A stretch of DNA of 64,000 bases from Mangrovibacterium marinum. GTDB taxonomy: Bacteria > Bacteroidota > Bacteroidia > Bacteroidales > Prolixibacteraceae. Both the position numbers and the translations under genes were made by a program. Location: contig NZ_QAAD01000017.1 of the NCBI RefSeq assembly GCF_003046625.1, positions 1 to 64,000 on the forward strand. The letters run 5' to 3'. The notes beneath the pieces are model-generated. The model was given only the letters and a program-made list of their open reading frames with translations, ran no database searches and was not told the origin of the DNA. Below are positions 34,451 through 43,516 of the stretch, piece after piece. Within the stretch, counting starts at the first letter, position 1, and the number at the start of each line of letters is the position of its first letter.

Positions 34451-36691
34451 TTAGTTGTTGTGCTTTGGTGGTTCCTGCTTCAGCAAAGTTCGCACAAAGA
34501 AGTCGCGACGTTTCATCTCGCCAAACTCGCCTCCCAGTGTGTGATTCGTTCCCGGCAGCACAACCAAATCGAAATTCTTTTTTGCTTTTATCAGGGCATT
34601 AACAACCTGCATGGTCGATGCCGGATCGACGTTGTCGTCCACCTCGCCCACAATGAGCAGTAAGTCGCCTTTTAACCGGTAAGCATTTTCAACGTTGGAA
34701 CATTCGGCATACTGTGGCCCGATAGGATAACCCATCCACTGTTCGTTCCACCACATTTTGTCCATGCGGTTATCGTGGCATCCGCAGGACGATGAACCGG
34801 CCTTATAAAATTCGGGGTGAAATAACAAACCTGTCAGGGTATTCTGCCCACCGGCAGAACCACCAAATATTCCGACGCGGGTTGTATCCATATAACTGTA
34901 TCTTTCGGCGGCTGCTTTCATCCACAAAATACGGTCGGGGAAACCGGCGTCTTTCAGATTTTTCCAGCACACATCGTGAAAGGCTTTGCCCCGGTTCGAA
35001 GTTCCCATGCCATCCATCTGCACAACGATGAAACCGAGCTCTGCCAAGCCGGCAAAACGGGAACTTACCGCGTAAAAACTTTTTTGTGTAAATGAATCCT
35101 GCGGACCGGCATAGATGTACTCGACGATCGGGTAAGTTTTCGTGGGGTCGAAGTTAACAGGGCGATAGATGTTTCCCCAAATATCGGTTTTGCCATCGCG
35201 TGCTTTCGCCACAAACGGCTCGGGAGCAACCCAGCCTTTTGCCAGCAAACCGGTGATATCCGCCTTTTCAAGCTCCAGAATAACCGAGCCATCCGATGTT
35301 TTCTTCAGCACCGTTGTTGGTGCGGTTTCCACAGTTGAATAAGTATCGACGAAATAGTTGAAATCAGCAGAAAAGCTCAGATCATGATTTTGCTTTTCAG
35401 GCGTCAAATCCTGCAAACCGGAACCATCAAAATTTACCCGGTAGCAATGAATTAAATACGGGTCTTCGCCTTCGTTTTTACCGGAGGCTTCAAACAAAAT
35501 TTGCCGTTTCTCTGCATCAACATGAACAACTTTGCGAACAACCCACTCCCCTTTGGTGATTTGCTTTTTCAGCACGCCGGTGTTGGCATCAACCAGGTAC
35601 AAGTGGTTCCAGCCATCGCGCTCCGATGCCCAGATCAGTTCACCGGTCTCTTCCAGGTCGTGGCGGTAGCGTTTTCCGCTATAATCAATGAAGGTTTTAC
35701 TGCGCTCATCAACAATCACCGTCATCTTGCCCGTAGCTGCGTCAACTTTTACAACTTGGTAAACCTGGTGCCCGCGCTGATTGAACTCGAAGGTGAAAGC
35801 AGAGCTGTTTTTCCGCCATTCCGGGTAAGTCAGATCATATTGATTTTCGAACGCTTCGGTGTCGAGCGGGATTTGCGTTTTCGATTCCACATCGAACAAA
35901 GCCGGGCGTTTGATGGGCAAGGCATCACCCGGCTTCAGGTAATATTGTTTATGCAGAATGGGCTGCAACTGGCTTGCAGGCGACGATTCGACAAAATAGA
36001 TGTAATGATCTGCATTATCGCGAACCCGGTTCACTGCCAGTTTCTTCGAATCGGGCGACCAGCTCAGGTACGACGAATAAAAATCGCCCGCTGAACCGTC
36101 GAAGCTCAACTGTGTTTCAGCCTGGGTTTTCGCGTCCTTCACGAAGACATTGTAATTTTTGATGTAAGCAGTCCAGGCTCCATCGGGCGAGCTCACCGGG
36201 TCATTTCCCAGCTCATCAAATTTATTGGCCCAGTGCTGTTCCGGTTTTGGTTCGGCCACAACAGAATCCTTGTTAAGCGCCTCATTTTTCAGGCTCAAAG
36301 TCCAGTAGGCCTTATCAAATACAAAATGAATTTGTTTGGCTTTGGGGTCAAGCTCCAACCGACTTAAATCCAGCTGATCAGCTTTCAGTGCCTTTCCCGT
36401 TTTTTCATTCAGCTGCTGAACCAGTTTTTCCGTCTCGAACAGGGATTTGCGGCTCGCCTTTTCAGCATCGACCAAAAAGTATTGAAGCCCGCTCTTTGTT
36501 TTTGTATTGTACCAAAAGGAGGACGACGAGTCGACCCAGCGCAGCTGTTTAACCTGGTGGTAAACCAGATCATTCAGTTTTACAATCGAATCGGCACGCT
36601 CGTAATCGGCCTGTGTTACCTGCGCATTTGCCTCTGAAGCCCAAAGGCTTGCAAAGGCAAACAACAGGATTGAAGAAATTTGTTTTATCAT
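34451..36691 (-). CDS. S9 dipeptidyl peptidase (DPP-IV like)
   Basis: This 746-aa exported serine peptidase has a signal peptide of about 24 residues (ending EANAQ), a DPP-IV N-terminal beta-propeller (about 40-490), and an alpha/beta hydrolase domain with S612 (FGGSAGGQ), D685 (GEVDDNV) and H717 (PGTNHTLG). The family removes dipeptides X-Pro or X-Ala from N-termini in the periplasm or at the cell surface. In this cluster, proline-directed cleavage of a Pro/Hyp-rich chain is the likely task. It lies 20 nt after no other gene upstream but is followed closely by the metallopeptidase gene in the same direction. Confidence 0.92.
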   Translation of the reverse strand: MIKQISSILLFAFASLWASEANAQVTQADYERADSIVKLNDLVYHQVKQLRWVDSSSSFWYNTKTKSGLQYFLVDAEKASRKSLFETEKLVQQLNEKTGKALKADQLDLSRLELDPKAKQIHFVFDKAYWTLSLKNEALNKDSVVAEPKPEQHWANKFDELGNDPVSSPDGAWTAYIKNYNVFVKDAKTQAETQLSFDGSAGDFYSSYLSWSPDSKKLAVNRVRDNADHYIYFVESSPASQLQPILHKQYYLKPGDALPIKRPALFDVESKTQIPLDTEAFENQYDLTYPEWRKNSSAFTFEFNQRGHQVYQVVKVDAATGKMTVIVDERSKTFIDYSGKRYRHDLEETGELIWASERDGWNHLYLVDANTGVLKKQITKGEWVVRKVVHVDAEKRQILFEASGKNEGEDPYLIHCYRVNFDGSGLQDLTPEKQNHDLSFSADFNYFVDTYSTVETAPTTVLKKTSDGSVILELEKADITGLLAKGWVAPEPFVAKARDGKTDIWGNIYRPVNFDPTKTYPIVEYIYAGPQDSFTQKSFYAVSSRFAGLAELGFIVVQMDGMGTSNRGKAFHDVCWKNLKDAGFPDRILWMKAAAERYSYMDTTRVGIFGGSAGGQNTLTGLLFHPEFYKAGSSSCGCHDNRMDKMWWNEQWMGYPIGPQYAECSNVENAYRLKGDLLLIVGEVDDNVDPASTMQVVNALIKAKKNFDLVVLPGTNHTLGGEFGEMKRRDFFVRTLLKQEPPKHNN

Positions 36692-36828
36692 ATCCTGAAT
36701 TTTTGAGGCATGACGAACAACAAAAGGCCGCTAACAGCCGGCATGCCGATCACACCCTATCTTTTTCTAAATCTGAACTATCCTTTTCCTGCGACTGTCC
36801 ACGGTTAAGTCTCGCTCACCGCCGGCAG

Positions 36829-38034
36829 CTATTTTACTTTCGACAATGTGACCATCAACACCCCGTGCGCCGGAATCTGATGTTCGAGCCGTTCGTTGGT
36901 TTTCCCGATGACCTTGTGTTGCCAGAGGTCGTACACCTGATAGGTGTATTTGCGCAAACTCACATCCTGAACAAAATACATGGTTTGCTTGTGCCAGTCG
37001 TAGTCCAGCTTCCAGGGCTGGTCGGTCCGGTTCAGGAAGCAAACAGCCACCTGCCCGTCGGCCAGCGGCTTGGCCCAAATCTCGTGTTCGCCCATGTCCA
37101 TGAACTTGCGGGCTTGTTCACCCTTTTTATCCTGATTCACGGCAATGACATCCTGATTAGTCAAAATCTCGCGGGTGAGCTGATCCATCTCGCGCAAATC
37201 GTTGCCGGCCATCAGCGGTGCTGCCATCATGGCCCACATCGAAAAATGAGTGATGTACTCGTCGCGGGTCATCCCGCCATTTCCGATTTCCAGCATGTCC
37301 GGATCGTTCCAGTGGCCCGGTCCCGCATATTGGTACAGTTCGGCTTGTTTGTCGATGATGTCCAAAACACCGACACCGCCCCAGTCGAAGGTACATTGGT
37401 AACAATCGCGGATGTCGGCCGTGGTGCGCCACAGGTGCCCAACACCTTCGCCCCATTCCCAGGGTTTGCTTTCGCCCCACTCGCAGATGGAGAACACAAT
37501 CGGACGTCCGCTGGCTTTCAGCGCATCGCTCATGGTTTGGTATGCAGCTTGCGCTTTCTGGCCTTCATCGTAACACCAGTCGTACTTCAGGTAGTCAACG
37601 CCCCAGGATGCGTAGGTGCGTGCATCCTGAAACTGGTAACCGCGGCTTCCCGGCCTCGACTGGCAGGTCATCGATCCCGCACAGGAATAGATGCCGAATT
37701 TCAAGCCTTTCCGGTGGATGTAGTCGCCCAAAGCTTTCATGCCGGAAGGAAAGCGTTCCGGGTCAGGAACAATGTTCCCCAGGCTATCGCGGCCAACCTG
37801 CCAGCAGTCGTCGATGACGATATACTCGTATCCGGCATCCAGCAGGCCATTCTCGACCATTGCATCCGCCATTTCCATGATCAGTTTTTCGCTGACATCG
37901 CAGCCAAATTTATTCCAGCTGTTCCACCCCATTGGTGGGGTTGGCGCCAGGTCATTAAAATCCTGGGACATTCCGCTAAAACCAATAAAACAAGCGATGA
38001 CAACCGCTATAAGTTTCGAAATCGTTTTATTCAT
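36829..38034 (-). CDS. Alpha-galactosidase, GH27
   Basis: This 401-aa secreted enzyme has a signal peptide of about 23 residues (ending GMSQ). It shows the GH27 hallmarks: TPPMGWNSWNKFGC at the start of the mature protein, nucleophile D152 in DYLKYDWC and acid/base D246 in NDPDMLEIG. A short C-terminal beta domain follows. The activity would be release of alpha-galactose; some GH27 members act on beta-L-arabinopyranose or N-acetylgalactosamine, so specificity is not certain. It lies seven bases after the first GH127 gene, so it is in the same operon. Confidence 0.93.
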   Translation of the reverse strand: MNKTISKLIAVVIACFIGFSGMSQDFNDLAPTPPMGWNSWNKFGCDVSEKLIMEMADAMVENGLLDAGYEYIVIDDCWQVGRDSLGNIVPDPERFPSGMKALGDYIHRKGLKFGIYSCAGSMTCQSRPGSRGYQFQDARTYASWGVDYLKYDWCYDEGQKAQAAYQTMSDALKASGRPIVFSICEWGESKPWEWGEGVGHLWRTTADIRDCYQCTFDWGGVGVLDIIDKQAELYQYAGPGHWNDPDMLEIGNGGMTRDEYITHFSMWAMMAAPLMAGNDLREMDQLTREILTNQDVIAVNQDKKGEQARKFMDMGEHEIWAKPLADGQVAVCFLNRTDQPWKLDYDWHKQTMYFVQDVSLRKYTYQVYDLWQHKVIGKTNERLEHQIPAHGVLMVTLSKVK

Positions 38035-38040
38035 ATCTGC

Positions 38041-40449
38041 CTAATTTAATTTCCATTCCAAAATACCGGCCGACTCCCCCTCCTGCAACTTCGCCTGCAA
38101 GCGGACTGCTGATGTTTTTACCGGTTTAAAGTTGACGGTATTGTACTGATCCAAAGCAACACCATAAGCATCGGTTGTTTCAACCGGCACCCAATTACCT
38201 TTGCTGTCCTTTACTTCTAATTTCCAGCTTTGGGGAACGCGATAGTTGCCATCGTAATGAGTCATGTCCAGCCAGTAAACATCGGATCGGGACAGCGTGA
38301 CTGGCTTTTCAAACTCATATTGCACCCACTCTTCCGAGCCTTCTTTCAGCCACCAGTAGAAATAAGATTTGTCGACATCTCCCGAGCTTTTCGGATCGAA
38401 ACCATCATTCAGGCCGGGAGCCCAGCCACTTGAAGCGCTTGCATTTGCGTTGGTTGAAACCGAAGCTTCCGGCTTCACCACAACGGCATCTTCTTCATCA
38501 GCCAGCCAAACCAACATGTTGGATGTTCCCCGGTTGTCCCAGGCATAATACGGGATGGCAGTCAGGCTTACCGGTTCCAGTTCTTTCTCACCTTCATTCA
38601 ACTGTACGCGTTCGCCTTTTAGTTGAAGTTTCACAACACCGCCAAGCAAGTCGGGCTCAAACTGCGCTTCAACCGCCTCATCCGTTTTGGCAAAACAGTC
38701 GAACAGGAAGCCATTGCCGTTGTCTTTATCTTCGAAACAGTAAACAACCGGCCCCCGTTGGTAAGCCAATTTGCCTTTATCATTTGGCACGTTTTCGTTG
38801 GCAACGATTTTGCGCACCGGCATTGGGAAGTTCAGCGTAATTTCATCGCCGCTCTTCCATTTTTTTGCCAGGCTGACGTATCCGTTTTCAACCGTTGCAT
38901 TTTCCTTTTCGCCGTTAATTTCCAGCGTAAATGAATCGGCCAGCTGGTTAGCAAAATGATACAAATCGGACGGCACCGGCTGGTTTTGCGCCCATCCGGG
39001 GATCCGGATTTTCAGCTTCATCTTTTCGGAGGCTGCCTGATCGATTTTAATCACCACATCGCCGTTCCACGGGTATTTTGTTGTCTGGCTGATGGCAACA
39101 GTGTCTCTTCCAAACGGAACTTTCGCATTGCTTTCGGCAAACAGGTTGACGTACACCGCCTGCGAGTCGGTGGCATACATGTAGCCCGGAATGGAAGCCA
39201 TAAAACGGGTAATATTACCGGGGCAGCAGGCACAGCCAAACCAGGGTGCGCGGTCGTGATTATGGAGCGATTCCAGGGGGTTGTCGTAGAAAAACTTATC
39301 GCCGCTCAACGACACACCCGAAATAACGCCGTTGTACAAGACCCGCTCCAGCACATCGTAATACTTCGCATCGTGTTCGTTCAAAAAGAGGCGATAGTTC
39401 CAGTACACGTTTGAAATTGAAGCGCAGGTTTCGCAATAGGAAGTCATGTTCGGCAGTTCGTAGTTGGGTCCAAAGCCTTCGCCCTGGGCACGCGAACCGA
39501 TACCGCCGGTGATATAAAGTTTTTTGGACACCACATTTTCCCACACGCGTTTGGTAGCGTCCATAAGTTGCGCATCGTGTTGCAACGAGGCCACATCGGT
39601 AACACCCGAGTACAGGTAGCCCAGGCGAACGGCATGTCCCACAGCCTCGTCCTGATCAACAATCGGCTTGTGATCCTGGCTGTATTCACTCAGTTGGTGC
39701 CCGTCGGTTCCTTTACCGGTTTCATCGATAAAGTACCGGGCCAGCTTCAGATATTTTTCATCGTTGGTTACCCGGTAGAGCTTAACCAAGGCCATTTCGA
39801 TAATCGGGTGACCGGAAGGAACGTGCTTTTGATTTTCGCCCGGCCCAAACACCTGGTCCACCAGATCGGCATTTTTCAGGGCAATATCCAGCAAAGTTCG
39901 TTTTCCGGTGGCCAGGTAGTGCGCAACGGCAGCCTCGTAAAGGTGGCCGCTGTTGTACAGCTCGTGACTGTTCAGTCGTTCCCAGCGACTGCTGCCCCAC
40001 CAGCCTTTCAGGCGCTCTGCTTTGTTGGTCACGCAGGTGGTCAGGTAACCGTCGTCTTCCTGCGCGGCGTCAATCAGGTTGATCACGCTGTCGAGGTAAT
40101 GGTCCAGCTGCGGGTCGTACTGAACGGCTAAGGCGTACGAAGCGCCTTCGAGCACTTTGTACACATCGGTATCGTCGAAGGGAAAGTCGCCCTGCTGTTC
40201 ACCTTCGATCAGGCCACCGGCCAGTGCAAAGTTGTCCAGGCGGCCATTTTCCTCACACTTTTGAAAGGCGGAAGGAATGGACACCGTGCGGTTTATTTCA
40301 ATTTTGGGAGCCCAGAACCCGTCGGTAAAATGTACCGCCGTAAAAGGCACCGGCGTCAAAGGTTCGCTCGGTTTGGGCTGCTGCTTTGTGCAGGCAAAAG
40401 CCATCGCTCCGGCACAAAGCAAATATCCTATCGTTTTAATTTTCATCAT
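38041..40449 (-). CDS. Beta-L-arabinofuranosidase GH127 (HypBA1-like), copy A
   Basis: This 802-aa lipoprotein (lipobox AFAC) is of the HypBA1 type. E340 and C342 (SYCETCAS) and C408-C409 (GCACCPGN) match the Glu-x-Cys plus Cys-Cys zinc/nucleophile site known from Bifidobacterium longum HypBA1. The tail of about 140 residues contains a discoidin-like domain (WVQYEFEKPVTL; GILEWKLN), possibly for binding. HypBA1 removes arabinofuranose from hydroxyproline-linked beta-L-arabinobiose. It is a tandem paralog of the gene at 40482-42881. Confidence 0.92.
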   Translation of the reverse strand: MMKIKTIGYLLCAGAMAFACTKQQPKPSEPLTPVPFTAVHFTDGFWAPKIEINRTVSIPSAFQKCEENGRLDNFALAGGLIEGEQQGDFPFDDTDVYKVLEGASYALAVQYDPQLDHYLDSVINLIDAAQEDDGYLTTCVTNKAERLKGWWGSSRWERLNSHELYNSGHLYEAAVAHYLATGKRTLLDIALKNADLVDQVFGPGENQKHVPSGHPIIEMALVKLYRVTNDEKYLKLARYFIDETGKGTDGHQLSEYSQDHKPIVDQDEAVGHAVRLGYLYSGVTDVASLQHDAQLMDATKRVWENVVSKKLYITGGIGSRAQGEGFGPNYELPNMTSYCETCASISNVYWNYRLFLNEHDAKYYDVLERVLYNGVISGVSLSGDKFFYDNPLESLHNHDRAPWFGCACCPGNITRFMASIPGYMYATDSQAVYVNLFAESNAKVPFGRDTVAISQTTKYPWNGDVVIKIDQAASEKMKLKIRIPGWAQNQPVPSDLYHFANQLADSFTLEINGEKENATVENGYVSLAKKWKSGDEITLNFPMPVRKIVANENVPNDKGKLAYQRGPVVYCFEDKDNGNGFLFDCFAKTDEAVEAQFEPDLLGGVVKLQLKGERVQLNEGEKELEPVSLTAIPYYAWDNRGTSNMLVWLADEEDAVVVKPEASVSTNANASASSGWAPGLNDGFDPKSSGDVDKSYFYWWLKEGSEEWVQYEFEKPVTLSRSDVYWLDMTHYDGNYRVPQSWKLEVKDSKGNWVPVETTDAYGVALDQYNTVNFKPVKTSAVRLQAKLQEGESAGILEWKLN

Positions 40450-40481
40450 GATTTCAAATTACATCGCTGTGACGAGCAGGA

Positions 40482-42881
40482 TCAGTTAAGCTCCCACTCA
40501 AAAATTCCGGTCGCATTTTTTTCCGGCAACTTAATCTCGATTTTGATAGCTGTTGTTTTCACCGGCTCAAAGGATACTTCGTTTGCCACTCCTTTGGTCA
40601 CCGTGTAATCGCTTGTGTTTTCAACCGGAGTCCAGTTACCGTCGCCGTTTTTGTAGTACAGCTTGTACCATTCGGGAATGCGGCAGCCGCCCCAGGGACC
40701 GTCGTCGTACCAGTAAACCGTTGAGCTGCTCACCGTTTTCTGAGAATCAAATTCGTAGCTAATCCACTCCGTTGTGCCTTCTTTGGGCCACCAGTGGTAG
40801 TAGGGCACCATTCGGTCATTTTCGTCCTTCGGCACCAGGCGGTCGTTGATGGCGCTGATAGCTTTCACCTTGTGCGAGGCATCAATTTTACTTTCCGAAG
40901 CAATAGTTGGTTGTTGTACCGGGCGGCTGGCGCTGATATCGTTGGGCAGCCAAACGGCCATTTCGCCGCTTCCGCGATGCGCCCAGGCGTAGTAAGGAAT
41001 CATATTCAGATCGACATCCTTCACTTCAATTTTTCCGGCTTTGTTGTAAAAGAGCAGCTGCGCATCCAGGCTGATCATGTTCAGACCATACAACATTTCC
41101 GGTTTACTTTCAACCTTAAATTGCGGTTTTTGCGGAATAATGGCATTCAACACACTGAAATCGTTGTCGGGCCATTCGGCACAGTAAACCACCGGCCCAC
41201 GTTCGATCGACACTTTTCCGCGATCTGCTTCAACCTTCGGATTGGCTTTCACCAGGCGTGGTTCCATATCGAAATGAACAGACACCTGGTCTCCTTTTTT
41301 CCACGTACGGGAAATGGTGAAATAGCCATTTTTCAGCTCACTTTCAATAGGTTCACCATTCACCTTGATGGCATACGACAGTTTCTTCTTATCGATGAAA
41401 GAATACAAATCGCTTGGAACAACATCGCCCAAAAGCCATCCGGGAATACGAATTTTCAGGTTGAAATCTTGCTTCTTCTTTGGAGCCACATCGATGGTGA
41501 TATCGCCATTCCAGGGGTATTTTGTTTTTTGGGTCAAGGCAACGGCCGTTTTCCCCACTTTTATTTCCGAGCTGTTCGACATGAACAGGTTCACATACAA
41601 ATCGTGGTCATGCACGGCATAAACATAGCCAGGCACCGATGGAATGAAACGCGCAATGTTCGACGGGCAACAGGCACAGCCAAACCAGGGTTGGCGCTGG
41701 TGCTGACCAATCGATTCCAAGGGGTTCGGATAGAAGAAACCGTCGCCATCCAAGGACACACCGCTGATCAGGCCGTTGTACAGCGTACGTTCCAGTACAT
41801 CGTAGTATTTCGACTCGCCGTGCAATAGGAATAAGCGGTAGTTCATGTACACATTGCCGATTGCGGCACAAGTCTCGCAATAAGCCGACATATTGGGCAG
41901 CTCGTAGTTCTTGCCAAAAGCTTCGCCATGGCCGGTTGCCCCGATACCACCGGTGATGTACAGTTTTTTACCAACAATGTTATCCCAGATCCGGTCGATG
42001 GCATGAATGTATGAGGTGTCGCCGGTTAAGGCAGCCACATCGGCCATACCGGTGTACATATAGGCCGCGCGCACGGCGTGCCCAACCGCTTCGTCCTGTT
42101 CCAACACGGGTTTGTGCGATTGGCTGTACTCCGACTGAATGGTGGTGTGGCCTCGTTCGTCAAGCAAATATTTGGCAAAGTCGAGGTATTTTTTGTCGCC
42201 CGTTACAACATAGAGTTTTGCCATGGCCATTTCGGCAATCTGGTGCCCCGGAACCACGGTTGCCTGCCCGGGATTTGGCCCAACTTCGCGCACGGCGCAG
42301 TCGGCGTATTTTTTGGCGATATCCAGGAAATTTGTTTTCCCGGTAGCCTGGTAGTGGGCAATTGCCCCCTCGATCATGTGCCCCAGGTCGTAGAGTTCAT
42401 GACTGAGGTCTTCTTCTTTTTCCCAACGGTGTTCGCCGGCCCACTCGTGCGGGTGCGCGGGGTTCATGGTGCGCGAGGTGTACAAATAGCCGTCCGGCTC
42501 CTGCGCTGCGGCCACAATGGTCAAAACACTGTCAATGTATTTATCCAGTTTGGCATCGGGATAAGTTTGCATCGAGTAGCTTGCTCCTTCGATGGTTTTG
42601 TACACATCGGTATCGTCGAACGAAAGCCCGCCGACCTGGATAGTATCGCTGGGGTGAGCCGCCTTAACAAAGTTGGTATACCGTCCAGTCTCTTCACATT
42701 TGCTGAAAGCTAAAGGAATGGTCACTTCACGGCTGGCTTTTAAACGTTGTCCCCAAAAGGCATCGTTCACTTTAACCGATGTGAATGGCACCGGCGAAAT
42801 CGGATATCCGGCATTCGGATGCTTCTGTGCTTTTGCTGTCAAACAAGCAAAACCGAGTAACAGGCATAAAATTTTTTTCAT
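40482..42881 (-). CDS. Beta-L-arabinofuranosidase GH127 (HypBA1-like), copy B
   Basis: This 799-aa secreted enzyme has a signal peptide ending near LTAKAQ, counted from ATG 42881; the longer frame from a TTG adds 12 codons and spoils the signal. The active site is complete: E336 and C338 (AYCETCAA), C404-C405 (GCACCPSN). The same C-terminal discoidin-like region as copy A is present (WISYEFDSQKTV; GIFEWELN). The first gene of the tandem run that continues down to GH146. It carries no lipobox, so unlike copy A it may be periplasmic. Confidence 0.92.
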   Translation of the reverse strand: MKKILCLLLGFACLTAKAQKHPNAGYPISPVPFTSVKVNDAFWGQRLKASREVTIPLAFSKCEETGRYTNFVKAAHPSDTIQVGGLSFDDTDVYKTIEGASYSMQTYPDAKLDKYIDSVLTIVAAAQEPDGYLYTSRTMNPAHPHEWAGEHRWEKEEDLSHELYDLGHMIEGAIAHYQATGKTNFLDIAKKYADCAVREVGPNPGQATVVPGHQIAEMAMAKLYVVTGDKKYLDFAKYLLDERGHTTIQSEYSQSHKPVLEQDEAVGHAVRAAYMYTGMADVAALTGDTSYIHAIDRIWDNIVGKKLYITGGIGATGHGEAFGKNYELPNMSAYCETCAAIGNVYMNYRLFLLHGESKYYDVLERTLYNGLISGVSLDGDGFFYPNPLESIGQHQRQPWFGCACCPSNIARFIPSVPGYVYAVHDHDLYVNLFMSNSSEIKVGKTAVALTQKTKYPWNGDITIDVAPKKKQDFNLKIRIPGWLLGDVVPSDLYSFIDKKKLSYAIKVNGEPIESELKNGYFTISRTWKKGDQVSVHFDMEPRLVKANPKVEADRGKVSIERGPVVYCAEWPDNDFSVLNAIIPQKPQFKVESKPEMLYGLNMISLDAQLLFYNKAGKIEVKDVDLNMIPYYAWAHRGSGEMAVWLPNDISASRPVQQPTIASESKIDASHKVKAISAINDRLVPKDENDRMVPYYHWWPKEGTTEWISYEFDSQKTVSSSTVYWYDDGPWGGCRIPEWYKLYYKNGDGNWTPVENTSDYTVTKGVANEVSFEPVKTTAIKIEIKLPEKNATGIFEWELN

Positions 42882-43516
42882 AAGTAAATTGTCAATTATA
42901 TTACAAAATTGGCTCAACGCAGATGACGATGTATCATGCGGACGTTGTGATCGTAAATGTCGTAGGTTCTGATCAAAATCACCGAAATATTTGTTCAGAA
43001 GAATCGTACAAATGTCTATTAGCGATCAGCTAAACCAAACTAAGCCAAATAAAACGGGACAAACTGTCAAAAATTCGACAAAACCTGACATTTATAAACT
43101 AACGGCATAAGACTTTCTAAAAAAACGGACATGATTGCCGGGAAATCACCCACAGGAATGAACGTTTAGTATTTCTCGACGATGCTGTTGTCGTTGTTCT
43201 CAAAAGTTGTCAGCTTGTCGTTCCACCTCTAATCAAAACCAGTTATTGGCATTGCACCTTCGCGCCTCTATCTGCTTCGACTTTCAATGAGCGGTCCGGA
43301 TTGCCAGTTCGAACCAGCGGGGGATTTCTTTTCTTCTGTGAAAGTCTTCTTCTGCTTTTACCTTCTATCTAATGTACCCACCCTGGCCCTCCCTCACGAG
43401 GGGGAAATTCCGACTTTGTCGGAATGGGAGGGTCAATCTAATTCAAAAGAATCCACATTCATCCTTGTTGGTAATTTCCAAGGGAATCATGTATGTTTGT
43501 TCTGAACCCAAGCAGA
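42882..43516. other. Gene-free 635-bp gap before the GH127 run
   Basis: No credible gene is present. It should hold the promoter of the GH127-GH27-peptidase run, though I find no exact TAnnTTTG on the minus strand, and it holds the palindrome at 43385-43434. It separates the SusCD transcript from the enzyme transcript. Confidence 0.6.
43385..43434. repeat. Nested palindrome in intergenic region
   Basis: The inner hairpin ATTCCGAC/GTCGGAAT (43407-43414, 43418-43425) is perfect. The outer arms CCCTCCC (43387-43393) and GGGAGGG (43426-43432) enclose it, with a small CCCTC-GAGGG hairpin between. It may be a terminator for CotH, a repeated extragenic element or a structured RNA. Confidence 0.6.

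Noticed and set aside
36613-38049. 478-aa open frame on the plus strand
   Set aside because: Antisense to the GH27 gene, whose catalytic motifs are on the minus strand. A shadow of G+C-rich codon use.
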